NCBI GenBank assembly: GCA_946902985.2
Contig: OX336397.1
Coordinates: 188,794,813 to 188,858,812, forward strand
Origin: Meconema thalassinum
Taxonomy: Eukaryota > Arthropoda > Insecta > Orthoptera > Tettigoniidae
Length of the DNA: 64,000 bases
Direction of reading: 5' to 3'
The first letter of the stretch is position 1, and every line of letters starts with the position of its first letter. The position numbers and the translations under genes are program-made. Below, one piece after another: positions 32,436 through 43,346 of the stretch. The notes under the pieces were generated by a model that was not told the origin of the DNA, searched no databases, and saw nothing but the letters and a program-made list of their open reading frames with translations.

Positions 32436-32775
32436 GGATCGGATGAGTTGGTCGTGGTCGTTACGGCGTGGCTGCAGGCAGTCGTTCACAGCGGGAGGCG
32501 AGGAGGTTCGAATCCCCCTGCTGGCAACCTTGAAGATGGGTTTCTGTGGTTTCCCATCTTACGTCCAGGCAAATGCGGGGCTTGGTCCCTACTATAGGCC
32601 ACAGACGCTACCTTTTAATTCCTCATCCTTTCATTCACACTTTGCTCCCCAGGAAACGCTCAACACGTGACGGTATTTGTAGCCCACCCCATGGGTATCC
32701 GCATGGAAGCAGCTACAAACTCTGACAAACAGAACATGTCCTCGGACACTCCCTTCACTATAAGCCATACGCTAA
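32436..32775 (+). mobile_element. tRNA-derived SINE, family A (second full-length-like copy)
   Basis: A-box-like GGTCGTGGTCGTTACGGCGTGGC, B box GGTTCGAATCC at 32506, then TGTGGTTTCCCATCTTACG, CCAGGCAAATGC, TATAGGCCACAG and end GCCATACGCTAAAATAAATGATG. Same family as 2160-2469; it retains a CTTGAAGATGGGTTTCTGTG segment lost in that copy. Confidence 0.85.
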
Positions 32776-33594
32776 AATAAATGATGAGGGAGCTCTAGTT
32801 CCACCAGCAAAAAAGTAGGCTACTATAATAAACAGGTCATAATGCATGGTCCACTTTCCAGATGGGGTCCAGCCACGCTGTATAAATGAGCAGTTCCTCT
32901 TAGGCTGTTCGCAATGGCATATCCACGCACAGCGAGCTTTGATACATTTGTGACCAGTGCAAATGAGATGCGCATTGTCTCTTTGCGCAGCGCAATTTGA
33001 GTTCGATCCCAGTGTTCTCTTCGCGCTGTCAGTGTATGGTTCGTGCCGACAAGAAAGCAATGTGAGAGTGCCAGGAATAGGGACCAACGAGGAGCTGGAC
33101 AGGTGTGCCAGAAGATTGTTAAGAGTATTTACCGGTACATGACATAATGTACCGATATTGCTCCAAAATTTTCACGTGCATACGTCTGTCCTCTCTTACC
33201 AAGGGACTGCTGAAAACGTTTTATACACCGGTATCTGAAAGAAACTTCGCACCGCCACTGCATCAACCTAGAAGAATTGCTGGAGTTTAATTTCATGACC
33301 GTGAAAGCCAACATCCCACAAATCTTTTATTTCAATCTTCCTACCAAGAAATAAACATCATCTGTTTGTTATTCAAATCCAGAGGGAACAGAAGACATTT
33401 GGGACACCGTATTAGGGAAATAATTCATCAATATTGGGGCACCCTTCTTCATCATTGTTTATCATATAACACACCAAATTACACAAATGTTGCAGCTCTG
33501 TAGTAAGTAGGCCTAGTCACTTTTATTTAAGTTTCCATGAGAACTGCATTAATCGAAAAGTTTATGGCATTTTAACTCATACATGAAGAATAAA
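32776..33594. other. No recognised feature
   Basis: Several short open frames without motifs. No repeat recognised. Confidence 0.4.
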
Positions 33595-34142
33595 TTTGAT
33601 TGTCGAAGATACACAGGTTTAGATGTGTACCTAGAGACTTGTTTATGGCAACAATTATATAAGTTACCCGTTATATTATTCATAAGTTGTTCAAGATAAA
33701 TACATCTTCGAATCCCTGAAATTCAGTGTTGGTTCTGAGGGATTTATGTTGAGTTTGGTTTGAAGTGGGCTTATTGTAACACGGGTCGGAAGTATTGCCC
33801 TGGATTTTCTGAAACTCCTTGTGTCCAGTTACTGCCAATTTCTTAGTTGGATTACTCGTGATGTAGCCGAGTTTTCTTTCACGGATATAATTTGTAGTGT
33901 ACTGTAATTCTCTACGTCATCACATTGTGCTTAGGTTTTTGTGAAACCAATTTATAGGACGCTTCATGTCTGCGGCTAGCACCAGTAATTCCTCATTCTG
34001 TCGCAATGATACATCTTAATATTGTACTTGATATTATACCCTAGCTAAGTTAATATCATATAAAGTCGAGCGCTAACCTCTTCTTCTCATTACTGTAGTC
34101 TTATTTGAATTCATTTGATAATCGTAATAATTTGGCATACTG
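33595..34142 (+). repeat. Partial third copy of the zinc-finger gene 5' flank
   Basis: Matches 5254-5775 and the interrupted flank of copy 2, from GTCGAAGATACACAGGTTTA to GATAATCGTAATAATTTGGCATACTG. It stops about 50-70 bp short of where exon 1 would begin, so no coding sequence was carried along. A duplicated 48-bp-spaced motif (TGATTAAAATGTATATAATTGCG) follows at 34160-34235. Confidence 0.85.
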
Positions 34143-34564
34143 TTGACAAAATCTTCAACGTGATTAAAATGTATATAATTGCGGACTATTGAAGAAGTCG
34201 TCAATGTGATTAAGATGTATATAATTGCGAACCCTCTACGTGACTAAATTTCATAATGAAGACGAATCGTACAACCAGAGTTCTGCTTGGACATGTTCGA
34301 GCCCCGTGTAGATTAATTTACGATATTTGATTGCCGAGGACCTACACAGGTTTAAATGTGTAACTACTAGTAACTTCTTTATGACGACAATTATACAAGT
34401 TACCCAGTGATAGTATTTATAAGTTGGTACAGGTAAATACATCTTCGAATTCCTTCCGTTTACTGTTGGTTCTGAGGGAGATGTGGCGTGTTTGTTTTGA
34501 AGTGTTTTTTTAGTAACACGAGTCGGAGGTATTGTCTTGCTGAATCTCATTGTATCCAGTCACT

Positions 34565-37500
34565 TTTTTTTTATTCGTGTCAGAAGCAAACAAAATACTG
34601 GATTACACTAAAATTACATACATATTTACAAAAAAAAAAAAAAGAGAAGTAAACCATACAACACACAATGTCTTTTCAAACCACGGTCAACCAAAAATGT
34701 GCAACCTGTATAGCATTGGAAGTTGCTAGTAAAAGATCTTCTGCTGTACAAGTGGCAGGGCACAGCGGACAATTCAGTAGATGCTCCATGGTATGGGGCA
34801 TACCGCAGTCGCAGTTGGTGGAGTCGACGGGGAAGTGCCATTTCTGCAAGTTATCCTTAGATCTTCCAACAGCAGAACGGAGACGATTAAGTGCCCTCCA
34901 CACGATCCATTTCTGATCATGTCCAGGTGGGAGGCTTTCCGAAGGGTGATCCCATAGAGAGTTATTCCCAAGCCGAGAAGTCCACAATTGTTTTCTAGCT
35001 GTAGCTGGTGTAGTTAGCAAGACTGCAGTGGTGTTGAGGAAACTTCTCCTGGACTTCAACCTACGGGTGGCTGGTACATAACCGTACAACGGATGGGAAA
35101 ACTGATTAACCTGTTTAGCTCTCTCTTCATTGGCTGCTACCTCACGACGTATATCCGGTGGTGCTATCCCTGCAAGCTGGTAAAGTTTTGCAAGAGGTGT
35201 AGGCTTCAAACAACCTGTAATAAGCCTACATGTTTCATTAAGCGCCTTGTTAACATTATTTGCATGGGTGGATTTGTACCACACTGGACATGCATATTCT
35301 GCAACACTGTAACATGTTGCAAGCGCTGTCGTTCTCAAGGTTGATGGTTGAGAGCCCCAGGTGCTACCAGTGATCTTACGTAGGATGTTATTCCTAGCTT
35401 CCACCTTTAGTCTGGTATTCCGGCAATGCTGTTTGTAGGTCAGAGTACGATCGAGGGTAACTCCCAGATATTTTGGATGAGGAGTGTTAACTAAGCGTGT
35501 TCCTTGCCAAGAGACGTTAAGTTCACGACGAGCCTGCTTGTGCTTCAGATGAAATGCACACAACTGAGTTTTTGATGGATTTGGACGAAGTTGATTATCA
35601 TAGTAATAGACATCCAACTCAGTCAATGCTTGTGTTAAATGAGCTTCAACATCTTCGAAGGATTTCCCCTGACAAGCTAATGCTAGATCGTCGGCATAAA
35701 GAAAACTTCTAGTGTTCCTTGGAAGTGGTTGGTCGTTAGTGTAGACGTTAAACAACATTGGTGATAGAACACTACCTTGAGGTAAGCCATTTCTTTGACG
35801 TCTCCATCGACTGCGCTGTCCTTGGAATTCCACATAAAATCTCCTGTTTTGAAGGAAACTTTCAATAAGTTTTGTGAAACTGTAATCCTTCGTGATTCCA
35901 TAAATCTTCTGTAACAAAGCACGATGATTGACAGTGTCATAGGCAGCGGTCAAATCGATAAAAGCTACTCCCGTGATATTCCGTGTTTCAAAGCCATCCT
36001 CAATGAATTGAGTGAGGTTAAGGATCTGGGATGTACAACTTTTCCCTGGTCTGAAGCCTGCTTGTTGTTGTATGAGAGCAGGCTCTACGACATGAACTAG
36101 GCGGTTCAGTAACATTCGTTCAAAGATTTTAAGCAGGTGACACAACAAGGATATTGGCCTGTAGTTTTGAGGTTCAGTTGACATTTTACCAGGTTTCAGA
36201 ATCGGTATGACTCGTGATTTCCTCCAGGTTTTTGGGAAATTGCAGGATTTCAAACAGTTGTTGAAGAAAGCTAGGACCCATTCTCTTGCTCGTTCCCCAA
36301 AGTGTTTGATCTGCTCTAATCTGATATCATCTACTCCTGCTGCCTTGCCGATCGTACAACTATCAATGGCTGCCGTCAGTTCTGCCATGCAAAAAGGTTG
36401 CATAAGTTGACTAGTCTCGAGTTCTTCTGACCGAGCAATTTTATGATCTGACCTGCGTAATGGATGGTCAGATTTACCATTTTCCACGAGCTGACGAGCA
36501 ATCTGATTAGCTGTTATATTTTTGTGTCCCTCTTTTGTTGTTGGATCACAACTCAGGTACTTAAGGAGTCTCCAGGCTTTCTGACTACTCTTACTTAGAT
36601 CCGTCTCCTCCATCAATTGGCACCATGCATCGTTCCTGTTCTTGGAAATCGCTGTTAAAAGATCTTCCCCAGCTTGAAGGGTATCGTTACCAAATGGGTC
36701 ATTATCAAAGAGGTCAAGATAGTTTTTCAAAAGTTCCTCAGTTTCCGAAGTCAGACCTTTTATATATTGTGCTCTGCAGCCTCGGGGAATTGAAACACGG
36801 GAACAATACTTCACGATATTTACAAAGTCGTCATATAATTCAGGAACTGGCTCAATATTTAGAATATTCTCATCTAGAGAAATGGTAAATTTCTCCCAAT
36901 CAGCCTTCTTAAAATTGTATCTACGTCGGAAAGGAACTGACTGTGGTCGAATGGCAGCATAAATCTGGCATATAATAGGCCGGTGTTGCGTGTGAGGAAT
37001 AGCTTGACCCACTGATTTTATTGATAAATGAGATATGTTTTCACTCACAAATATCATATCGGGATTATATCCACGCCTCCATCTTGCACTGTTGAAAGAT
37101 GCTGGAAGTTTGTTATCATGCAATAAGTTGAGATCATATGAGTCTGCCCATTCAGCCACGGCCTCACCACTTTCATCGGTAGTTGAGTAACCCCATATTG
37201 TGTTACGGCTGTTGAAATCACCAACAACAAACTTCACAGATTGATGCTGGAAGTTGCTGGGTTCTACAAATTTAAATACAGTACCTGGGGGCTTATAAAC
37301 TGATGTTACAGAACAGTTGCTAAGCTCTACTGTAAGAATTTCGGTGTCATCTACAATGGAAATTCCTGTGGAGACGATCTGAATATTAGGTTTGGCAAAG
37401 ATAATGCTGCCATAATGTCGATGAGGATGTTCAACTATTAGGCTCATACCCTTGATTTTTGGACGGTGGAGAGTCAAGTCTCGGTGGGTTTCCTGAATAC

Positions 37501-37742
37501 ATAGTAAATCACATTTCTGATCATGGCATATCTGGCTTAATAACTCTTCCTTGGTGGATGAAAGACCTTCAATATTGACAGAGATGATTGTCAGTTTTGG
37601 CGCTGAAAAGGGCCGGTTTATATTAATTTTCACCATTCTTTGATTTGCTTCTGGATTGCTGACGTTCAGTTCGGTAATGGAAATATAATTCCAACTACCT
37701 TAGCAGGGGCACCACGGGCAGGAATCAGCTTCACCCCCTTCA
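34565..37742 (-). mobile_element. Jockey/I-superfamily-like LINE, 5'-truncated but with intact ORF2
   Basis: The direct repeat CCAGTCACT at 34556-34564 and 37743-37751 is an exact 9-bp target duplication. The minus-strand 3' end is AATAAAAAAAA. The 5' end lies about 105 bases upstream of ORF2, in sequence whose frame reads VKLIPARGAPAKVVG, probably the end of ORF1. The insertion splits the duplicated 5' flank, which continues cleanly on both sides. Confidence 0.92.
34676..37636 (-). CDS. LINE ORF2: endonuclease and reverse transcriptase (986 aa, uninterrupted)
   Basis: Residues 14-225 form an APE-type endonuclease: NIEG (21-24), QETH (48-51), GDFNS (139-143), NPDMI (191-195) and QHRPI (217-221) are the metal-binding and catalytic motifs. 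Residues about 465-740 are the reverse transcriptase: NYRPISLL, QAGFRPGKSCTSQI, FIDLTAAYDTVNH (catalytic Asp 561), GLPQGSVLSPMLFN, LYADDLALA (YADD at 647-650) and KYLGVTLDRTLTY. A C-terminal Cys/His motif, CDCGMPHTMEHLLNC, starts at about 942. There is no RNase H domain. All key residues are present and there is no stop in 2958 bases, so the insertion is probably recent. It would nick target DNA and copy its own RNA; whether it still moves depends on the missing ORF1 and promoter. The clade (Jockey, CR1-like or Vingi-like) is not resolved. Confidence 0.93.
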   Translation of the reverse strand: MVKININRPFSAPKLTIISVNIEGLSSTKEELLSQICHDQKCDLLCIQETHRDLTLHRPKIKGMSLIVEHPHRHYGSIIFAKPNIQIVSTGISIVDDTEILTVELSNCSVTSVYKPPGTVFKFVEPSNFQHQSVKFVVGDFNSRNTIWGYSTTDESGEAVAEWADSYDLNLLHDNKLPASFNSARWRRGYNPDMIFVSENISHLSIKSVGQAIPHTQHRPIICQIYAAIRPQSVPFRRRYNFKKADWEKFTISLDENILNIEPVPELYDDFVNIVKYCSRVSIPRGCRAQYIKGLTSETEELLKNYLDLFDNDPFGNDTLQAGEDLLTAISKNRNDAWCQLMEETDLSKSSQKAWRLLKYLSCDPTTKEGHKNITANQIARQLVENGKSDHPLRRSDHKIARSEELETSQLMQPFCMAELTAAIDSCTIGKAAGVDDIRLEQIKHFGERAREWVLAFFNNCLKSCNFPKTWRKSRVIPILKPGKMSTEPQNYRPISLLCHLLKIFERMLLNRLVHVVEPALIQQQAGFRPGKSCTSQILNLTQFIEDGFETRNITGVAFIDLTAAYDTVNHRALLQKIYGITKDYSFTKLIESFLQNRRFYVEFQGQRSRWRRQRNGLPQGSVLSPMLFNVYTNDQPLPRNTRSFLYADDLALACQGKSFEDVEAHLTQALTELDVYYYDNQLRPNPSKTQLCAFHLKHKQARRELNVSWQGTRLVNTPHPKYLGVTLDRTLTYKQHCRNTRLKVEARNNILRKITGSTWGSQPSTLRTTALATCYSVAEYACPVWYKSTHANNVNKALNETCRLITGCLKPTPLAKLYQLAGIAPPDIRREVAANEERAKQVNQFSHPLYGYVPATRRLKSRRSFLNTTAVLLTTPATARKQLWTSRLGNNSLWDHPSESLPPGHDQKWIVWRALNRLRSAVGRSKDNLQKWHFPVDSTNCDCGMPHTMEHLLNCPLCPATCTAEDLLLATSNAIQVAHFWLTVV

Positions 37743-38236
37743 CCAGTCACTGACAATTCGTAGTTGGCCTACTCGTGGTGTGACTTGAGTTTACTCATAC
37801 GTTCATAGGTTTGCAGTGTTATTCTCTGCCCCGTCATATTGTGCTCATATTTGTGTAAAACCAATTTGTAGGAAGCCTCATTTCTGTGGCTGGCACCAGT
37901 AAATCCTCATTCTATCGCAATGATAGATCTAAGGGCGTATATACAATTTTTTTCGGCGGCGGGGTGGAAGGGGGGGGGGGGGGGCTGGCTATCCTGGAAA
38001 ATTGTGGGTATTCTCAGGGAATTGTCACCGGAAAATACCCAGAAATATCAACCAATATCTTAGAGCATATAACTTTGAGTAATTCTTTTAGATAAGATTC
38101 AAAATTTATACAGGCTACAATTACTGGCAATACAAAACAAAGTTGTAAAATACAACACCACACGCAAATATAATGTTATACTTAAAGAATTTTCGATTAA
38201 TGTCTATGGAGTATGAATAGAAATCTATTATACATA

Positions 38237-38550
38237 ATCCAAAATTGACTCATCACCGCAGGGCTCAAACCACTAGACCTAGAAAGCTGAAATTTTGCAT
38301 GTTGGTTTACCCGAGTCTGTAGAGGCTCACTAAGAAACGGTTTTTGAAAATTCAATTTGTAAGTGACTTTTTTTGGCCCTTTGGCATTGAGCATCCAAAA
38401 TTGACTCATCGACGCTGGGCTCAAACCACTAGACCTAGAAAGCTGAAAGTTTGCATGTTGGTTCATATGAGTATGTAGAGGCTCACTAAAAAGCGGTTTT
38501 TGAAAATTCAATTTGTAAGTGACTTTTTTCGGCCCTTTGTCACTGAGCAA
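38237..38550. repeat. 156-bp tandem duplication inside the hAT-like insertion
   Basis: Two units starting at 38237 and 38393, each with ATCCAAAATTGACTCATC, GGGCTCAAACCACTAGACCT, AGAAAGCTGAAA and GCGGTTTTTGAAAATTCAA. The inverse strand gives a repetitive 122-residue frame that I regard as incidental. Confidence 0.9.
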
Positions 38551-38579
38551 GGACAGTCGGTACAAAGATCGGATTTAGC

Positions 38580-38860
38580 TCATTTTAAGCCACCAGATAC
38601 GAGAAACAATACTCGGAGGTCCTGTAGGGACCCCGAAACACACATTTTAAGTTCCTAAAATGAACGGTTTCGGAGATATTCCCAAATAACTGTGTTCCTT
38701 CTGAGAAACAGATCAACGTTACTATGGCAACCGCTGAAATTTCACAGACCGGGGATAGTTTTCTGGCAATATCTCGAAAACCGTTCGTTTTAGGGCCTTT
38801 AAACGCGGGGTTAGTTTCCCCACGATGCTCCTCGCATTGATACGCGTAAAATGAGATATA
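38580..38860 (-). repeat. Inverted relative of the 23.7-24.5 kb dispersed repeat
   Basis: GGGACCCCGAAACACACATTTTAAG and ATGGCAACCGCTGAAA correspond to the reverse complements of segments at 24160-24540. Confidence 0.65.
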
Positions 38861-39294
38861 TATTATTTATAGAGGTGGTTTTTGGGGTCGGATACAATCG
38901 TGATTTTGAGTCTAATTTTTTACTCCTTGAGCTGGTTATTGTAAGCCAGCTTTCAGATATTTACTCTAATTTACAATGTTAAGGTGCTTTCTATTTTGCA
39001 CGGTATGCGTTCATTTTCTTTATAAATTTGTTTTTTGTTAACTGAATATTTCTGTTTGCCAATATTGATATGCCCTTTTTCGTTCTTTACCATGATCAGC
39101 AACCCATATTCACAGACGAATGTGTCGTATTCTACCGGCTGTCACGTTAAATTATTATTTTTTCTTAATTACTCTTACTGAGGAATTGGACAAACTTATT
39201 TCAATAAAGTTGGTATTTTGTCATTCACGGCCATTGTTTCCCCGCACAAGGTACGGCTTAAACCTAGACAAGTTGCTGAGTTAGACTAATGGAC

Positions 39295-39665
39295 TAATGG
39301 TGCAGCAGAAAAGAGGAGAATTGAAGCTTTTGAAATGTGGTGATACAGGAGAATGATGATCAGATGGGTAGATAGGGTAACAAATGAAGAGGTAGTAAGA
39401 CGAGTGGGAGAGTTGAGATGTTTCTGCCGACTGCTAATGGAGAGAAGAGTTAGGAGGGTAGGACACATATTAAGACACCCAGGAATATCAAGCTTAGTTA
39501 TGGATGGGAGGGTCGGGGACTAGAAACTGTTGGGGTAAACCAGGGTTAAACAGATTGCCTCAGATGTAGGGTGTGGTAGCTATGTAGAGATGAAACGATT
39601 ATCTCAGGAGAGGGAGAAATGGAGGTCTGCATCAAACCAGTTAAAAAACTGAAGACTCACACAAC
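39295..39665 (+). mobile_element. RTE-type LINE 3' scrap
   Basis: GGTGCAGCAGAAAAGAGGAGAATTGAAGC through AACCAGTTAAAAAACTGAAGAC and a CACAACAACAA tail matches 6868-7244 of the LINE insertion, but has stops and indels. It is shorter and more degraded than the 6.4-kb copy. Confidence 0.8.
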
Positions 39666-40324
39666 AACAATCAGGAATTTTAATTACTTAGAGAGGCATG
39701 TGAGGCGAAAGGGTTGTTGGAGAATTTAAATCCCTGGGATGTAACACTGGAAGAGACTGCATAATGTACATCAGCGGCCAAGGTGAGAGATATTTAACTA
39801 TAGGTCTATTAATATCGATATGTTGACGTTCAAATCATCAATAAGTATGACCAAATTACATCCAGAATAGCTTAAGTAAGAATACTTTTAATTCTCCATA
39901 TTCCGATAGATATGCCATTCCAGTGTGCAAGAGTGCAGTTCCCTCTTCAAACAATATTCACAATTTCTTTAACAAAGCGCATTGACACACACTTAAGAGT
40001 AGCACGTGTACATTTAGACAAAACCATTTTTTTCCCATGGGCAACTGTATGTGGCGTGCTCGATGGCATCCGGACAACAAAATCGTTATGTCTCAGCAGA
40101 AGATGGCAAAACCAAAAACGTAATATAAAATGTGTTAACATAATGTAACATCGAACCCTGCAGACTTTCACAACTCTATAAAATTCCCACTTTGCTGCTC
40201 ATATCAATATACTGTATGTATCAAAATATTCAGAATTAGAATGGACCCACCTGTAGCCGCGATTGCTGTAATAGAATAGACCAATTATCAGCAATAATGT
40301 ATCGTCCCCATTGTCTTGATCACG

Positions 40325-40353
40325 GGCGAAGCCGCGGGTACCTGCTAGTGTCT
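40325..40353 (+). mobile_element. Helitron-like 3' end motif
   Basis: CACGGGCGAAGCCGCGGGTACCTGCTAGT is a GC-rich hairpin-like motif followed by CTAGT, as at many insect Helitron 3' ends. The body upstream is not delimited. Confidence 0.4.
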
Positions 40354-40444
40354 AAATATTTGTCAATTTACTAAAAAGTAATGTAAACATATATTTTTTT
40401 TTTACAAGTGGATAATTTATTTTTCAAAAGTTCCGTTCTGTGGA

Positions 40445-40590
40445 ATTCACAGTTTTGCCTCTCAAGGCCGAGTACCCCGTTCCAGCCCTCAGACTAGAAT
40501 TAAAATTTATTGGCAGAGCCGGGAATCGAATTCGGACATCCGGGGCGGCAGCCAAGAATGCTAGCCACTACACCACGGCTTAGTCTAATT
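40445..40590 (-). mobile_element. tRNA-derived SINE, inverse orientation
   Basis: The minus strand reads CCGTGGTGTAGTGGCTAGCATTC (A-box region), then GATTCCCGGCTCTGCC with the T-loop-like TTCGATTCC, followed by TAAATTTTAATTCTAGTCTGAGGGC. The tRNA-like cloverleaf is partial, so it is a SINE head and not a tRNA gene. Confidence 0.65.
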
Positions 40591-41010
40591 TCAATCTTTA
40601 TATTGTTTTTAACTTAGCCAATAAGTTAAGCTTAGGTTACAACCAAATTAACACTTATTTCATGCTCTTACCAAAGCAACACTTTCATAATTTGTACTGG
40701 CTTTTTTCCGGGGGACGGGGGCTGGAACTCCCTCAGCACCCTCCTTATATACTCCCCTGGATAGATCTTAATATTTTACTTGTTGTTATTCCCTAACTAA
40801 GTTAATATCATATAAAGTCGAGCGCTAACCTCTTCTTCTCACTGTGCACCAGGAGGGTTATATTCTCATTACTGTAGTCTTATTTGTATTCTGAGTTCTG
40901 AAATTACCTCATTTGATAATAATAATAATAATGATTTGGCGTACTGGTATAAGTATATGGCTTCTTATTATCCTTAAGTGTACTTTGTGTGTTCTAGTTT
41001 GCTGGACAAT

Positions 41011-41079
41011 ATGGAGCAACAAACACTCATTATGAGTGAGCCAGAATGGCCGTCTCACACTGATGAATTACCTAATATT
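41011..41079 (+). CDS. Zinc-finger gene, coding exon 1, copy 2
   Basis: Same length (23 codons), acceptor context (GTTCTAG, 40997) and donor (ATT|GTAAGT) as copy 1. The Lys of the IKSEPE motif is Met here (LIMSEPE), so this possible SUMO site is lost. All 8 base differences from copy 1 change the residue. The exon is nearest to the sole finger exon, so it is the more likely functional start. Confidence 0.82.
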
Positions 41080-41278
41080 GTAAGTTGTATTTATTATATA
41101 TATCGTGTAACATAGCAATCTTAGTGATGTTCAAAACAAGCAAGGTTTAGTGACTTAATACTTGCCACCAAATTGTAGCCTAACTAGGATGTTTAATATT
41201 TTATTTTTCAACATAACTTAGTACAATTATTCTGGTTGCATGTTTTACGTTGGCTCATACTTGTATTATACTTTCTAG

Positions 41279-41377
41279 GAATCAGTTGACCTGTTACCCA
41301 CTTCTAATCTGCTGGATGAGTCTGGTGATATGTACGAAGATAAAAACTGGACAGTCAAATCGGAACTTGAAATACAG
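41279..41377 (+). CDS. Zinc-finger gene, coding exon 2, copy 2
   Basis: 33 codons, phase 0, acceptor TTTCTAG, donor CAG|GTGATG. VKYE of copy 1 is DMYE here, while KSVL became KSEL, creating a new VKSE motif. The number of hydrophobic-Lys-x-Glu motifs is thus kept although their position moved. Confidence 0.82.
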
Positions 41378-41638
41378 GTGATGTATTTACATATTTAAAT
41401 AATTCTTATTTTAGCAGTGAGCAGTTGCTGATATTATTGTAATCATAATTCGAGTTCCTGGGATCTATTGTACATGAAGTCTACACAACACGCTGTGCTA
41501 ACAGTAGCTAATTTATTTGTAATGCAGGGTCATTCTGTTGGCACCTTGGCCCCTTTTGTATGTGAAGTCTACACCACATGTTGTGCTGACAGTTACTAAT
41601 TTATTGGTAATGCTGGTTTATTCTGCTGCCATTTTGTT

Positions 41639-43151
41639 AGCTTATTTTCATTTATGAAAAAATAGGCTTATGAGATCACCTTTTGTCCGTGTGTCTGGCT
41701 GTGTGTGTGTATGTGATTCGTGTGTGTTTGTCCCTAATAAAATCTAAACGGCTGGAGCGATTTCGATGAAGCTTGGTGAGTTTATAGCACTATTACGGAT
41801 GACCTCGACCGTGCCCATCAAATTTTGTTACGTCTCAGAAATCCAACATGGCGGTTGAGCGAAATATTTCACCTGCATTCAATATCTCCGAAACAATCAC
41901 CGATATCACCCTGGAATTTTGTACGGTGATAAAGGGATCTACTAGAAATTCACCTATGTGACTTTTGAAAACCTGGTAGCTACAAAACCAACATGGCGGC
42001 CAAGCGAAGTTGCGACTTTTAGATAGACGTTTCTCGCGATTTAACCAAGCAAACGCAATGAAACTTGGTACAGGGTATGTTTATACACATTGCAATTCAC
42101 GGACATCCAACTTCGTTCAATTGTTTACATAACCTCAAGATGGCGGCTATGCGGAATATTTCACCGGCATTCTATATCTCCGAAACTATTACAGGTATCA
42201 CCCTGAAATTTCGTACGGAGATAAAGGGTACTACTGAAAGTTAATCTATTAGACTTTCAAAAACCGGTTAACTACAAAACGAACATGACGGCCAAGCGAA
42301 TTTGAAAGTATTAAATAGACTTTCCTCGCGATTCAATGATCCAAATGCAATGAAACTTGGTACAGCAATTGCTTATACACATTGTAATGCACTGGTCTCT
42401 AATTTAGTTCAATTGTTTACATAACCTCAAGATGGCGGCTGTGCGAATTCTAAAATTAAGTTTTTATTTCTTGTGTCGTAATCATCCGATGGAAGTGAAA
42501 GTTTGAATAATAAACCTACGCAATAATTTTTCTTTAATGGTACATGACTCTATGGCCTATACATATAACAATCCAACATGGCAACCATCCGAAATATTTA
42601 GACGGTTCTCAATATCTACGAATCTATTACAGCAATCAAACTGATTTCTTTTAATGTTCATAGAGGCTATGAATATATGTTCACCTATAGGACTTTCAAT
42701 AATCTGGTGATCAAAAATCCTACATGGTGGTGACGCGAAGTATACATATTCACATGGACGTTTCTCGCAATTTAACCATCCGAGTGCAGTGAAACTTGGT
42801 ACTGTAAATCCTAATACAAATGTTAATCCACTGGCATCTAATTTATTTCAATTGTTTCAATAACCACAGGATGGCAGCTGTGCGAAATTTTAAAATCCCG
42901 TTTTTACTTCTTGTGTCATAATCATGCGATTGAATTTTGAATACTACACGTACATAATAATCTTCATGTAACAGTACATAACTCTAAGACCTACATATAT
43001 AAAAATCCAACATGGCTTCCATCCACAATATTTAGTCGGTTCTCAATATCTAGTAATCTATTACAGCAATCAAACTGAAATTTTGTATGTTGATAGTGGC
43101 AATTAACATAAGTGGGATTTATGAAAATAGGCTTTAGTTCTTCACGGAACT
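41639..43151 (+). mobile_element. 1.5-kb non-coding interspersed element (copy b)
   Basis: Same hairpin start (TTATTTTCATTTATGAAAAAATAGGCTTA), internal AACATGGCGGC modules and end (GGCTTTAGTTCTTCACGGAAC) as 24891-26433, at a different place of the duplicated unit (intron 2). It is therefore an independent insertion of the same family. Confidence 0.8.
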
Positions 43152-43225
43152 ACTTGTTGGAGGATGAAACACTTCTTTAGTGATAACCTTTAACATGAAA
43201 ACTCGAAGATTTTTAAAGGATGTTT

Positions 43226-43346
43226 AAGGGCAGGTTGTTTAAACTTTAAAGCATTTGATCTCATTGCACCGAGTTCAGCTAATGTTTGCGAATGCTGAGC
43301 TCAGAATTTTCGTGGTTTAAACGTTAAACTTAAACCACCCTGTCTT
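43226..43346. mobile_element. Short MITE of about 120 bp
   Basis: The left end AAGGGCAGGTTGTTTAAACTTTAA and the right end TTAAACTTAAACCACCCTGTCTT form an imperfect inverted repeat of about 23 bp around a short interior. Superfamily not determined (Harbinger-like size). Confidence 0.55.

Larger units (their letters stand above)
37931..40759. mobile_element. 2.8-kb hAT-like insertion with nested repeats
   Basis: The 9-mer GATAGATCT flanks it at 37922-37930 and 40760-40768, and copy 1 reads straight through at this site (about 5598). The left end AAGGGCGTATATAC and the right end TATATACTCCCCTG are imperfect inverted repeats of about 12 bp; CAGGGG-type ends are typical of hAT elements. The left end carries a G-run (37970-37983). 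The interior has no transposase but holds a 156-bp tandem pair, an inverted dispersed repeat, a LINE scrap, a Helitron-like end and a SINE. Confidence 0.8.

Noticed and set aside
35093..36888. Several plus-strand frames of 67-87 codons
   Set aside because: They are shadows of the intact LINE ORF2 on the minus strand.
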